Origin: CAYJAD01 sp964371505
GTDB taxonomy: Bacteria; Desulfobacterota; Desulfovibrionia; Desulfovibrionales; Desulfovibrionaceae
NCBI GenBank assembly: GCA_964371505.1
Contig: CAYJNG010000013.1
Span: forward strand, 1-30,093
DNA: 30,093 nt
Direction of reading: 5' to 3'
Positions within the stretch are counted from its first letter, which is position 1. Each line of letters begins with the position of its first letter. The translations under genes and the position numbers were made by a program. Shown here piece by piece: positions 8,401-16,800 of this stretch. The notes under the pieces are model-generated. The model worked only from the letters and a program-made list of their open reading frames with translations. It did not search any database and was not told where the DNA came from.

Positions 8401-9025
8401 CATGTTGCTCTAGACCTTTTTGCACAGCGGCATCATCACTAGAGGGGGGAAGATTAGCGGAAGAAAGATTAGCAGGAGGAGGAGAAGCCACAGGAGTAAC
8501 TAAGCTCTGGGGGGTTAAGGCTTCCGTTTTCCCCTCTTCCTTTATTGCAGCATGAGTTTCACTTGCTGCTAGCGAGCTTTTCCATGTAAACACAGGCCGC
8601 CATAAGGATATATCCCCTAAAGAAAGTTTACCCTGTACCAAGGCCCATAAGGAAGGCTCCACCGTAGCGTAGGCCACCGTAAGCGAAAAGTCGTCATGCT
8701 GTAACTGCACATCGGCAAAGGAAAGTGCCGGCAATGGCAGTAAGGCCACATCTATACTGGAAAATTCCACCTCCATTTGCGCGTGCGTGTGCAAACTTTC
8801 GGAAATTTCTTGGCTTATTTGTTGCGGGTACATTTTTACATAGCAAAAAAAAGCTAAAAAACATAAAAGAACAAGCGTACAAACACCTAATATCACATAG
8901 AGTAATACACGCCACAGTACGGCTGTTTTTTGAAAAAAAGAAACAGATGCACGGCGTTTTTTCTTGGAAGGGCCTTGGCCCTTTAGGGAGCTATTTTCAG
9001 GACTATGCACTTGACGAGTATCCAT
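5438..9025 (-). CDS. Large AsmA-like (YhdP/TamB superfamily) envelope protein
   Basis: Member of the AsmA-like bridge proteins thought to carry phospholipids across the periplasm. From the chosen ATG (9023-9025) the product is 1195 residues: a basic cytoplasmic start (KKKRR at 21-25), one membrane helix (about 36-63), then a long periplasmic beta-rich region with the AsmA start pattern (SIDVALLPLPALSFADVQL). The end FYGSLDDPQRD followed by a hydrophobic Gly/Phe-rich tail is typical of AsmA C-termini. A low-complexity Ala/Pro/Ser stretch lies near residues 165-200. A longer frame begins with TTG at 9136, but the promoter at 9059-9087 would start transcription near 9052, inside that extension, so ATG 9025 is preferred even though its ribosome site is weak. 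Confidence 0.82.
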   Translation of the reverse strand: MDTRQVHSPENSSLKGQGPSKKKRRASVSFFQKTAVLWRVLLYVILGVCTLVLLCFLAFFCYVKMYPQQISQEISESLHTHAQMEVEFSSIDVALLPLPALSFADVQLQHDDFSLTVAYATVEPSLWALVQGKLSLGDISLWRPVFTWKSSLAASETHAAIKEEGKTEALTPQSLVTPVASPPPANLSSANLPPSSDDAAVQKGLEQHVGALLHAGIQNAVMQIPSFVYGSSLEILHGKVLVEHGAWHLQCENVNTALRLGALGALGGVLSFEDGVALLEQKPVAQLQRFSLNLSGAVDASIQVRVQSQGQWTGVLDKARVDITTSYSMEQGVSRAVSVISKALPEVLSHSLSRSSWLAKQEGEGPLQAQWDIQGDVLWHDEPIAVQSKGRLWGDFQKNIYLQDIKVRLEQDSLTLQGILALADVQNPTLSGSIHVSQLSLTQWFGFARHMPAGLQHTLHNLQGELDFVLNKEGLEVPRINAHAAEAHFTGKGAVPDWSNAVVVLDIVTPELYLRNAYPEAEGIHPEPLAFRHKPLTPVPGTPEAAAAVGGVSVSYDINVAAKQVYAWELPVGDLKFRACAIELDRKQVAKKHKNAAVLSVSTPKFFGGRAEAKGILYRSADDVSAYDITAILRNVRAEKPVARIIGQELIGGRMSADASVTAKGIYAGEFLTSLAGSASLRVDNGNFYSRSKRKVPFKVMTLAGTVAGLNPEKVSGSTWPSKLQYSGQWRATLDTDDIRAKSTWNGALEFVGKDYGTVALNKVPGSFQISFAPDLTTLPHAVDVEGTGEISLDTTKGVVSLAKGKGTLPSLAGMHVSGYGSLNFSRDITWTAQVQSASKSITALLQRLDSAGESLLPKTAPQSATLATSLAYAKNTLRMDKIQFKLDTTHITGKMQRTFDAKPTWSFDLHATEFDFDKLIRGRKAGEKPAQSSSAAGTAGAQKALSWQWLQDLRAKGTLRVDTYHMNHIRVKNVHVPVSIQNGSLDCTPTKAEFYGGSAVINFKSKVQKGALHTQLGVVAKKANLLALSHDLKLETAIAGNADLWLSAQGDIRYTKDIPAAFDGSWRLQVGSGFLQSREDDGRLVGSPTNFVTFGDTGVITKGILESHKFLLQGADMYVTGKGHIDLMKDSLDMHLVVSTGGLSDIPVRFYGSLDDPQRDVHAGAMILSAIGSLGTGVFDIIGGIFTAFFGLFK

Positions 9026-9058
9026 GTGAAAGATATGTTTCAAAGATTGGCCGCATCC

Positions 9059-9087
9059 TTTATATATTGTTTGTGCGCAAGGCGCAA
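9059..9087 (-). promoter_or_regulatory. Sigma-70-type promoter for the AsmA-like gene
   Basis: On the minus strand TTGCGC (9082-9087) and TATAAA (9059-9064) are 17 bases apart. Transcription would begin near 9052, giving a leader of about 27 bases before the ATG at 9025. This decides against the TTG start at 9136. Confidence 0.6.
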
Positions 9088-9147
9088 TACGTAAAGTAAA
9101 GCCTACGCCCCATAATCCTGTAATATAAGCACGCAAAGGCCTTCATT

Positions 9148-10173
9148 GTGCACAAAATTCTTTGGATAGGAAGCCCCTTCTTTCAAGCCGCTCTCCCCGC
9201 TTGCGGCTGGCACGTACACTTTTGTAATTTTGAAGAAGTAACCACGTTTACATGGGAATGCTTGGTAGAAAAAGCCGGTTTTGAACCGGACGTGCTCGTT
9301 ATGGCGGATAAAAGCCGCCCGCCTTTTTTGCTGGGGGTGGAAGATTTTCCCTGCTTTACGGTATTTTACGCCGTCGATACGCATATACACAGCTGGTACC
9401 CCTATTACGCACAAGTTTTTGATGCCTGCTTGGTAAGCTTAAAAGACCATATTCCACACTTCCACAATAAAACATTACCGCCACAGCACATTTTATGGTC
9501 ACCCCCTTTCGCACGCGATACCGACGCACCACGCTTAGACATATCCCCCTTATGGGACTGTCTTTTTGTGGGTACCATTCATGCCCAAAATACGCCTCAG
9601 CGCAAAGCCTTTCTAGAAGAAGTACAGCAGCAACTACCACAGCTGCACTGCACACGCGGCAACTATGCCGAGCTATTCCCTCAAGGGCGTATTATCTTAA
9701 ACCAGTGTGAACATGAGGACTTAAACTTTCGTGTATTTGAAGCCCTTGGCTGCGGCGCGTGCCTGCTTACACCACGCATTGGGCACGGCCTCACAGAGCT
9801 TTTTAGCGAAAGAAAGGAACTTTTCTGCTATAATTCCCATGACGTTAAGGAAGTCGTTAGCGTCATCCGCAGCTTGCTTGAGCAAGACGATTTACGAAAA
9901 AATGTAGCTGCCCAAGGTCTTGCCACCATAGATAATGGGCATAGAGCACGCCATAGAGCGCTGGCCTTTACAAAGTTTCTTGAAGGTTTTAGCCCGCAGT
10001 ATAAGCAAAAATGCGTACAACAGCGCCGCACTCATGCCCACGCCTTACGCGAAACATACCTTAAACCCCTTTTTTTATTGTTGGCAGAAGCCATAGAAGA
10101 CGAGCACCTACGCAAGACCTATCTACTGGCTTCGCGTGGCATCTTCCCCCAAACAGCACATGGAAAACGTTGA
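9148..10173 (+). CDS. CgeB/YkvP-like glycosyltransferase
   Basis: GT-B-type glycosyltransferase of the CgeB/Glyco_trans_1_2 group, common near envelope or flagellar modification genes in Desulfovibrio. The C-terminal half has the family core at residues 184-208 (LNQCEHEDLNFRVFEALGCG followed by ACLLTPR), the region that binds the nucleotide sugar; VGTIHA near 141-146 begins the second Rossmann half. Length 341 is normal. GTG at 9148 has AAAGG 8 bases upstream; no in-frame ATG is close. It is divergent from the AsmA-like gene with 122 bases between starts. Donor and acceptor cannot be inferred. A GGCA-rich hairpin without a T-run (10173-10195) begins at its stop codon. Confidence 0.78.
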   Translation: MHKILWIGSPFFQAALPACGWHVHFCNFEEVTTFTWECLVEKAGFEPDVLVMADKSRPPFLLGVEDFPCFTVFYAVDTHIHSWYPYYAQVFDACLVSLKDHIPHFHNKTLPPQHILWSPPFARDTDAPRLDISPLWDCLFVGTIHAQNTPQRKAFLEEVQQQLPQLHCTRGNYAELFPQGRIILNQCEHEDLNFRVFEALGCGACLLTPRIGHGLTELFSERKELFCYNSHDVKEVVSVIRSLLEQDDLRKNVAAQGLATIDNGHRARHRALAFTKFLEGFSPQYKQKCVQQRRTHAHALRETYLKPLFLLLAEAIEDEHLRKTYLLASRGIFPQTAHGKR

Positions 10174-10264
10174 GGCATCCCCCCACAGGGTGCCTAGAAT
10201 TAACAAAGGCATATTCTGTAATTTTGCCTTGAAAGTGCGCGCGAAAATCTTTCAAAAAGCCCAC

Positions 10265-10293
10265 TTGACGCACAGGCCCTTGCCTTATATTTT
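10265..10293 (+). promoter_or_regulatory. Candidate promoter of the BMC-domain gene
   Basis: TTGACG (10265-10270) and TATTTT (10288-10293) with 17-base spacing, about 38 bases upstream of the ATG. An inverted repeat (10276-10304, 12-bp arms with one mismatch, 5-base loop) covers the spacer and -10 region and could be an operator or an RNA hairpin. Confidence 0.45.
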
Positions 10294-10304
10294 AAGGCAT
10301 GGGC
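10276..10304. repeat. Inverted repeat over the BMC-gene promoter
   Basis: Arms 10276-10287 (GCCCTTGCCTTA) and 10293-10304 (TAAGGCATGGGC) pair at 11 of 12 positions around a 5-base loop. It overlaps the putative -10 element, which is the placement expected for a repressor site. Confidence 0.6.
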
Positions 10305-10331
10305 ATACAGCCCTACGCTAAGGAGAAAAAA

Positions 10332-10649
10332 ATGTCTGCATACGGTTTTATTGAAACTTTAGGATTGGTAGGCGCCATTGAGGCTGCCGACGCCATGACC
10401 AAAGCTGCCAACGTGGAAATAGAGCAAGTAAGCCACGTGGCTTGCGGCTTGGTAACACTCACCGTAAAGGGAGATTTAGCCTCGGTGCAAAGCGCTGTGG
10501 AAGCCGGACGTGCAGCCATACAAAATGTAGCTGGCGGCACTTTAGTAGCTAGTAATGTTATTGGTAATGCAGCTTGTGATATGCGTGTTTTTGCGGATAA
10601 GAAAACATCCTGCTGTGTGTCTTCCCCTAAAGGAAAGCGCTGCTGCTAA
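10332..10649 (+). CDS. Orphan bacterial microcompartment (BMC-domain) shell protein with Cys-rich tail
   Basis: Small hexamer-forming BMC shell protein (EutM/PduA type), 105 residues. The BMC domain covers about residues 3-88: AYGFIETLGLVGAIEAADAM at the start is diagnostic, and the ends of the fold (VEAGRAAI, then NVIGNA) are present. The tail departs from usual shell proteins: residues 77-105 hold six cysteines, including two CC pairs, in CCVSSPKGKRCC. ATG at 10332 has AAGGAG 6 bases upstream; the longer frame from 10299 starts within a hairpin and was rejected. No aldehyde dehydrogenase, signature enzyme, vertex protein or other shell gene is nearby, so it is a stand-alone gene with its own promoter. 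It may join a compartment encoded elsewhere. Confidence 0.9.
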   Translation: MSAYGFIETLGLVGAIEAADAMTKAANVEIEQVSHVACGLVTLTVKGDLASVQSAVEAGRAAIQNVAGGTLVASNVIGNAACDMRVFADKKTSCCVSSPKGKRCC

Positions 10650-10664
10650 GGGGCACACGCCGCG

Positions 10665-10711
10665 TTATCCTTTCAGCAACAAAGCATACTCTTCTATCGC
10701 TGAAAGGATAA
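10665..10711. repeat. 13-bp perfect inverted repeat between convergent genes
   Basis: TTATCCTTTCAGC (10665-10677) and GCTGAAAGGATAA (10699-10711) are perfect complements around a 21-base loop. It lies between the BMC gene and the convergent membrane-protein gene and may end both transcripts, but neither side has a T-run. Confidence 0.75.
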
Positions 10712-10723
10712 GCAGGCGAAAAA

Positions 10724-11350
10724 TTATCTTTGTGGCGGAGCCATAAAGAGTTGCAAATCGTCGTTTTGCATCCCTACGGGCTTTACAGATTGAGAACGCA
10801 CATGCCCCCCTTGAGGCTGATGGCCCATGGCCGCTGCACCTACGGGACGTGCGCTGGCCTGAGAATATTCTGCCTGAGAATATTCCATTGGGGGAACAGC
10901 CATAGAAGGAGCCCCTTGCCTTACCTGCGATGCAGGTGGAGCAATTTTTACAGAGGATGCAGCTTTTCTATACGCCGCCCCCTCTGAAGATACGCCTTCC
11001 ATGGAAAGCTCCATAGTTGGTGCAAGGTGAGGCTTGGGCGCAGGAGCCGGTGCTGTACGTTGTTGCGAGGCCTGCATGGGCGGCATATCCAAGCTAGGTA
11101 CCGCAGGGCCTTCTGCATAAGGGGCTTGCGTCTTTGCAAGAGAAAGTGTATCGCCCTTGCTTGGGTTTACCTTGTGTGGATTTTCCGCCATGGCCAAACG
11201 CTGCTCCAAGGAAGACAAATACTGCCTTTGTACATCCAGTTCTTGGCGCACCGTTTTTATAACTTTTTCTTGCCCCAGCAAAAGAAAAACAAATATTATG
11301 AAAAGTCCCAAAAAAAATAATGTCCCAAAAAGCATTAGCATTACAGACAT
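10724..11350 (-). CDS. Proline-rich single-pass membrane protein, unknown function
   Basis: Not recognised. The 208-residue product starts with one membrane helix (about residues 2-26: MSVMLMLFGTLFFLGLFIIF and following), then a short charged helix (VIKTVRQELDVQRQYLSSLE) that could form a coiled coil. The rest, to the end, is low-complexity Pro/Ala/Ser/Gln/Met sequence with a small tandem repeat EYSQAEYSQA. Such layout suggests a membrane-anchored scaffold or linker, but there is no direct evidence. ATG at 11348-11350 has AAGGG about 7 bases upstream; the longer frame from 11395 lacks this. It is divergent from the radical SAM gene, sharing a 119-base region with a palindrome at 11398-11420, and convergent with the BMC gene. 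Confidence 0.7.
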   Translation of the reverse strand: MSVMLMLFGTLFFLGLFIIFVFLLLGQEKVIKTVRQELDVQRQYLSSLEQRLAMAENPHKVNPSKGDTLSLAKTQAPYAEGPAVPSLDMPPMQASQQRTAPAPAPKPHLAPTMELSMEGVSSEGAAYRKAASSVKIAPPASQVRQGAPSMAVPPMEYSQAEYSQASARPVGAAAMGHQPQGGHVRSQSVKPVGMQNDDLQLFMAPPQR

Positions 11351-11397
11351 GGTAAGCCCTTTTATGATGTTATGCGCCAAAACGCCAGTGTACAAAA

Positions 11398-11420
11398 AAA
11401 TACAACTAGAAGTTGTATTT
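11398..11420. promoter_or_regulatory. Palindrome in a divergent promoter region (candidate operator)
   Basis: AAATACAACT (11398-11407) and AGTTGTATTT (11411-11420) form 10-bp perfect arms around AGA. It sits between the divergent starts at 11350 and 11470, about 48 and 50 bases from each, the position expected for a shared operator. The binding protein is unknown. Confidence 0.55.
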
Positions 11421-11469
11421 AACTAAAATATCTCTGTACTGCAATTTGCTTAGAGAATCAAGGATAAGT

Positions 11470-12981
11470 ATGAGCACCACCCCTCTTCGCCCCCATCTTG
11501 TGGTGGCTGACGCCCAAGGTAATATTTATGATCACCCGGATTTACTCATGGTCTGCCGCACTGGTAAACAATGGGGTCTCCCTCGTCCGGACGAACTCAT
11601 GCCTCTGCCTCCAGAGAGCGAGCTTTTTTACTTACCCAAGCGACGCGCTGTGGGCCTTGATGAAGAAAGCGGGCAGATGGAAGTTTTGGAAGATTTAGCC
11701 GTGGCTGCCTTTGCCGCACCTGCCCACACACTAACGGCGCATCCTGCCTATGATAGCGATAAAGACGCGCCGCTCTTGCCGCTTTTTGCTTACGGCGCTG
11801 TGGGTTATGCTCGCGGAAAATTTTATATTTGTGCCAAAAAAGTGGATATAGACACCCGCCAAGAGTTTCGTAAGGTAAAAAAATCCTTACTTACCAAAAG
11901 CGTACGAGAGCTTCTGGAAAAATACCCGAGCAATCGCCTTATACAACACATTATGCAAAAATGTGTTTTGCAATACGATTGCCCTGCGGCACGCAATTTG
12001 GCCCTTGGTCGTCACGAAGCACCACTGCCCACATCTCGCACCTGTAATGCGCGCTGTATTGGCTGTATTTCTCAGCAAGAAGAAGACTCGCCCATTGTAA
12101 CCACGCCGCAATGTCGTTTAGATTTTTGCCCCACAGCGGCAGAAATTGTGGAGGTTATGCGCCACCACGCCAGCCAAGAAAAAGAAAAGCCCATTTTCTC
12201 CTTTGGCCAAGGCTGCGAAGGCGAACCCCTTACCAATGCGCCCATTTTGCAAGAAGCCATTGAAACCTTTCGTGCCGATGCAAAGCTTAGTCGCAACGGC
12301 ACCATTAACCTTAACTCCAATGCTTCTCGCCCCGATGCTGTGGCGGGTCTTGCCGATGCTGGCCTTACTTCCTTGCGTGTAAGCCTAAACTCTGCCCGTG
12401 AAGAAGTGTACAATGTCTACTACCGCCCGCAAGGTTACACCTTTGACCATGTGCGAGCCTCCATTAAAGCAGCACGCGCACGCGGCGTTTTTGTTTCTTT
12501 AAACCTTTTATACTTCCCCGGCATTAGCGATACAGAAGAAGAGCTAGAAGCCCTCACACAACTGGTGGGCACCTGCGGTGTGAGCTTTATACAATTGCGT
12601 AATTTAAACATTGATCCGGAAATGTATTTAAACCTCTTACAAGACATTCCCATGGGGCCTTCCGTGGGCTTTACCAACTTTAAAAAGCGTTTGCGCAAAG
12701 CATGCCCTTGGCTCACCTTTGGTTACTTCAACCCGTGGTTAGGCGCCAAAGCCACACTTACGGCTCCCATGCCAGACACTTGGACAGCCCCAGTGCCGGT
12801 GGCTCGCGGTATTTTGGGCGCCAGTGAAGATGATATGCTGAGCGAAGAGGTGACGCATGGCGAGCCTCATCTTCATACGCTACATGACGCGCTGCATGAC
12901 ACTTCCTTGCACATGGAGGAAGAAAGTGCTGTCATTCACGAATTCTGCTCCCCTACGCATAAAGACAACACAGAAAATTAG
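11470..12981 (+). CDS. Radical SAM protein with long N-terminal extension
   Basis: Radical SAM enzyme of unknown reaction, 503 residues. The cluster motif TCNARCIGC has the canonical CX3CX2C spacing at Cys192, Cys196 and Cys199; SFGQGCEGEPL near 230 is the glycine-rich SAM-binding strand, and INLNSNASRP and SLRVSLNS fit later strands of the barrel. The N-terminal 190 residues are outside the barrel and contain Cys165 and Cys171 just before the motif. The C-terminal 60 residues are His/Glu-rich and look disordered. ATG at 11470 has AAGGA 5-6 bases upstream. DUF554 follows 8 bases downstream, so the two are co-transcribed. The target could be a protein or small molecule; nothing in the sequence decides. 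Confidence 0.85.
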   Translation: MSTTPLRPHLVVADAQGNIYDHPDLLMVCRTGKQWGLPRPDELMPLPPESELFYLPKRRAVGLDEESGQMEVLEDLAVAAFAAPAHTLTAHPAYDSDKDAPLLPLFAYGAVGYARGKFYICAKKVDIDTRQEFRKVKKSLLTKSVRELLEKYPSNRLIQHIMQKCVLQYDCPAARNLALGRHEAPLPTSRTCNARCIGCISQQEEDSPIVTTPQCRLDFCPTAAEIVEVMRHHASQEKEKPIFSFGQGCEGEPLTNAPILQEAIETFRADAKLSRNGTINLNSNASRPDAVAGLADAGLTSLRVSLNSAREEVYNVYYRPQGYTFDHVRASIKAARARGVFVSLNLLYFPGISDTEEELEALTQLVGTCGVSFIQLRNLNIDPEMYLNLLQDIPMGPSVGFTNFKKRLRKACPWLTFGYFNPWLGAKATLTAPMPDTWTAPVPVARGILGASEDDMLSEEVTHGEPHLHTLHDALHDTSLHMEEESAVIHEFCSPTHKDNTEN

Positions 12982-12989
12982 GTAAGCAT

Positions 12990-13676
12990 ATGATATTTCC
13001 CCTAGGCTCGCTTATCAATGGGCTTGCAGTTATGGCTGGTTCCTTACTGGGCCTTGCTTTTGGCGCACGCATGCCGGAAAAAATGCGCGAACTTATCTTT
13101 CAAGGCATTGCCCTGTGCATTTTAGTGCTAGGGCTTAAGTCTGCCTTGGTGGGAAGCAACGCCATGCTCACCATCGCGAGCATTGTGAGTGGTAGCATCA
13201 TTGGGGAAATTCTACGCATAGAAGACAGGCTTATACATTTAGGTGATAGCTTAAAAAAAATAGTAAAATCCAACAATCCGCGCTTTACTGAAGGCATTGT
13301 GACCAGTTCCTTGCTTTTTTGCCTTGGAGCCATGGGTATTTTAGGCTCCATTGAAGAAGGCCTGCGCGGCACACGCGATATCGTTCTGGCCAAAGCCACC
13401 ATTGACTTTTTCGCCGCTATTATTTTAGCGGCGAGCATGGGCTTTGGTGTCTTTTTTTCCGGCATCAGCGTCTTTCTCTACCAAGGAGCTATTGTTTTAG
13501 GTGCCAGCGTCTTGGCGGGCATCTTTACAGACCCCCTCCTTACCGAAGTGACCACCACAGGCGGCGTGCTTATGATTGCCATTGCGACGAACACACTCAA
13601 CATAACAAAAATACGCTTAGGAAACATGCTCCCTTCCCTCATCATGGCGGCTCTTTTTGCTGCCTACTGGACATAG
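12990..13676 (+). CDS. DUF554 (YdfK-like) integral membrane protein
   Basis: Conserved membrane protein of the DUF554 family, possibly a transporter; its substrate is unknown. The start PLGSLINGLAVMAGSLLGLA and the segment GMGILGSIEEGL-like region (AMGILGSIEEGLRG, about 110-123) are typical, as is the glycine/alanine-rich second half. Length 228 is normal and about six to seven membrane segments are visible. ATG is 8 bases after the radical SAM stop, with an AGG about 8 bases upstream, so expression is likely coupled to that gene. No functional link between them is known. Confidence 0.88.
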   Translation: MIFPLGSLINGLAVMAGSLLGLAFGARMPEKMRELIFQGIALCILVLGLKSALVGSNAMLTIASIVSGSIIGEILRIEDRLIHLGDSLKKIVKSNNPRFTEGIVTSSLLFCLGAMGILGSIEEGLRGTRDIVLAKATIDFFAAIILAASMGFGVFFSGISVFLYQGAIVLGASVLAGIFTDPLLTEVTTTGGVLMIAIATNTLNITKIRLGNMLPSLIMAALFAAYWT

Positions 13677-13872
13677 CAACATTGACATTCGTTTTTTTGA
13701 AATTATTTTTTGTGTAACTTCAATGTATTTCACCGGATTTTTGCAGGTGACAAAATGGATACTTTTATGTATCAAAAGACTATACTTAAAAAGTAATGGT
13801 CAGTTTTGTCCCACCTCTCAAAACAACGTCTATTATTTGATTCTTTTCCCAACAAAGGTTTACAGGTAAAAA
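13677..13872. other. 196-base AT-rich spacer before the hybrid kinase
   Basis: No gene, strong hairpin with T-run or clear promoter was found. A short open frame ends just before the kinase ATG but resembles nothing. The kinase ribosome site (ACAGG, about 7 bases before ATG) lies at its end. Confidence 0.5.
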
Positions 13873-16800
13873 ATGAGTCAACAGCACAGTATTTCTTCTA
13901 CATTAGAGCAGTTCCTCACCAAACTTGGCCTTGGCATGCGCGCCAAACTTATCGTTATTTTCGTTATCATTAAGGTGCTTCCACTTGTTTTCATTGCTTT
14001 AGTGGCATGGCAACAAGCTCTGAACCTTGGTGAAGAAATGAAAGAACGTACGCAAAATATGGCTGACAAAGCGGTAAACGAGCTTACACAAGCGGGAAAA
14101 CTTGCCGTTGATGACGCCGTACGTGCTTTGGACGATCGTGGTACTGAGGAAATTGAACGCCTTACCACAGACACAGCCCGAAATGTAGCTAACTTTCTTT
14201 ATGAACGCGATGATGACATTCGCACTTTGGCTGCTTTTCCCGTAGATGAGAAGATTTATAAAACATTTCTTGATCATCGCATTACCTTATCCGTGGCACG
14301 CACCCCATGGAAACTTTCTGAAGATGGAAAATCTTGGGTAAGTACTAGAGAGCAATCCCCTACTCCTGAGCTTACTTTTGCTTCTGACCAAAACTCCACA
14401 CGCTTTAAATACACCAAGCCCACTGGCTTTGAGTTTACCCCTAAGCCCACCTACCTGGAAATGACCTTTGTAGACTTAACAGGGCAAGAAAAAATTAAAA
14501 TCACCACTTCTGATGTGATGGATCCCACTCTGAAAAATATTTCAGAGAAGAAAAACACCTTCATCAAAGCCGAAGATTACTTTGACCATCTTAAGGATTT
14601 AGAACCTGGCGAAATTTACGTGTCCGACGTTATTGGTGCCTATGTAGGCACCCCCTTCATTGGCATGTATACACCAGAAACAGCTAAGAAAAAAAATGTT
14701 CCTTTCGAACCAGAAAAAGTAGCTTTTGCTGGCCCTGAAAACCCCAATGGAAAACGCTTCCAAGGTGTTGTACGCTGGGCTACGCCGGTGGAAAAAGAGG
14801 GTAAAATCATAGGTTATATTACCCTTGCCTTGAACCATGACCATATCATGAGTTTGGTAAATCATCTCACACCTAAAAAAGAGCGCTACACCGAACTTTC
14901 TGACCCCATTGAAGGCGACTATGTATTTATTTGGGACCATAAAGGGCGCAGCATTGTACACCCACGCCACCACTCCATCGTAGGTTATGACCCTGAAACA
15001 GGCGATCCTCACCCCGCTTGGCTCGAAGATTGGATATATGAAGAATGGCAAAATAGCGGTAAAAGCTATGCCGACTATATTAAAAACGTACCAACCTTTG
15101 CCGACCAGCGTCGTGACAGAAAGTTTGCCAAAGAGCAATTCTTGCAAGGTGATGTGGGCCTTGACTGTCGCTATTTAAACTTTGCCCCGCAGTGCACAGA
15201 CTGGTACCATGCCACCAAGGACGGCGGCTCCGGCTCATTCCTTATTCTATGGTCCGGCCTTTGGAAGCTCACCACCACGGCTGCCATCCCCTATTATACA
15301 GGCCAGTACGGCGACACCAAACGCGGATTTGGTATCGTTACGGCAACTTCTGGCATTGAGAACTTCCACGAGCCTGCTATTGAAACGCAAAAAGAAATTC
15401 AGCGCATCATCACCAATACTGACCAAGAATTGGATGCTGCCGCGCAAGATACCTTTGCTACCATTGCCGCACACCTTTGGGAAACTACGGTAAGCCTTTC
15501 CGTATCTACGGTGGTTATGACCCTACTTGTTATTCTCATAGCCATTTGGATGGCATCTTCTATTACTAAAAAGATTACCTATCTTATTGCCGGTATTACG
15601 CGCTTCCGCCATGGTCAACGCCATTTCCGCTTCAACGAGCCTGTAAAGGATGAAATGGGCGAATTAGCAGACTCCTTGGACGACTTGTCTCAAAGTATTG
15701 AAGACTCCGTAAAGGGCCCTGCCACCATTACCGACCTTGATGGTAGAGTCATTTATATGAACGCCATGACCTTGGAACTCCTCGACACTACACTAGAAAA
15801 TGTAGAAGGGAAAAAATATACTGATGTCAGCATTTATGATGAAGACTCTAACCCCATTACCTGTTTCTTGGAAAGCCGTGAGCAGACCATTGTACAATAT
15901 GTTCCTACACATACTTACTATAAAAGTAATGTAAACTACCTCACAGACAAAGACGGCGAAAACGTAGCCTATATCATTGTGTTGGAAGACGTAACCATGC
16001 TTATGACAGAGCAAGAACGCATTGAACGCGAACGCGCCTTGCTTGATACGGTTATATCTTCTTCTCCAGACCTTATTTGGTACCTAGGCGCCAATGATGT
16101 ATTCCTCTTTGTTAACTCACGGTTTGCAAGCTCCTTTGGTATGACGCCTGAGGAAGTGCACGGTAGAAAAGCTTCGAAGATTCTCCCACCTGCCATATAC
16201 GAAGCCATACGCAGTAACGACCAAGAAGCTATCGACTTTAGAAGCCCCATGCACTCAGAAGAAAGAGTACTCTTTGCCGATGGGCATGAAGAAATTCTGG
16301 ACGTTGTGCGTACGCCACTCTTTAGCGAAGACAACAGGTTACGCGGCGTGTTGGGCGTGGCCCGCGATGTAACACAACGTGTAACTGTAGAAAAAGACCT
16401 ACGCCAAGTACAGCGAGACCTTATTCATGCTGTTGCAGAAGCTAACAAGGCCAGTGACTCTAAGAGCGAATTCTTGGCACGCATGAGCCACGAAATCCGC
16501 ACCCCTATGAATGCCATCCTTGGTATGACCAATATTACCAAGCGCAAACTTAGCGGTGAAGATTGCTCCAGCGTTGACCTTATGCCACATGTGGCGCAAA
16601 TTGAGTCATCATCGCAACATCTTTTAGGCTTACTCAATGACATTTTGGATATTTCTAAAATTGAAGCCGGTAAGATTGAACTTTGTGAAGACAGCTTCTC
16701 TTTATGCAAGTTAGTGGAAGAAGTTGCCGTCATCATTAAGCCGCGCTGCAGCTCTAAAAACATTGACTTTAAATTAAATATTAGTGAATTACCTTGCGAA

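Noticed and set aside
9026..9136. Longer AsmA-like frame starting with TTG at 9136
   Set aside because: A good promoter (9059-9087) lies inside it and the extra residues do not look like a cytoplasmic start.
10299..10331. Longer start for the BMC gene
   Set aside because: It starts in a hairpin, while AAGGAG is correctly placed before the ATG at 10332.
13657..13869. 70-codon plus-strand frame before the kinase
   Set aside because: It overlaps the DUF554 end, has no ribosome site and resembles no protein.
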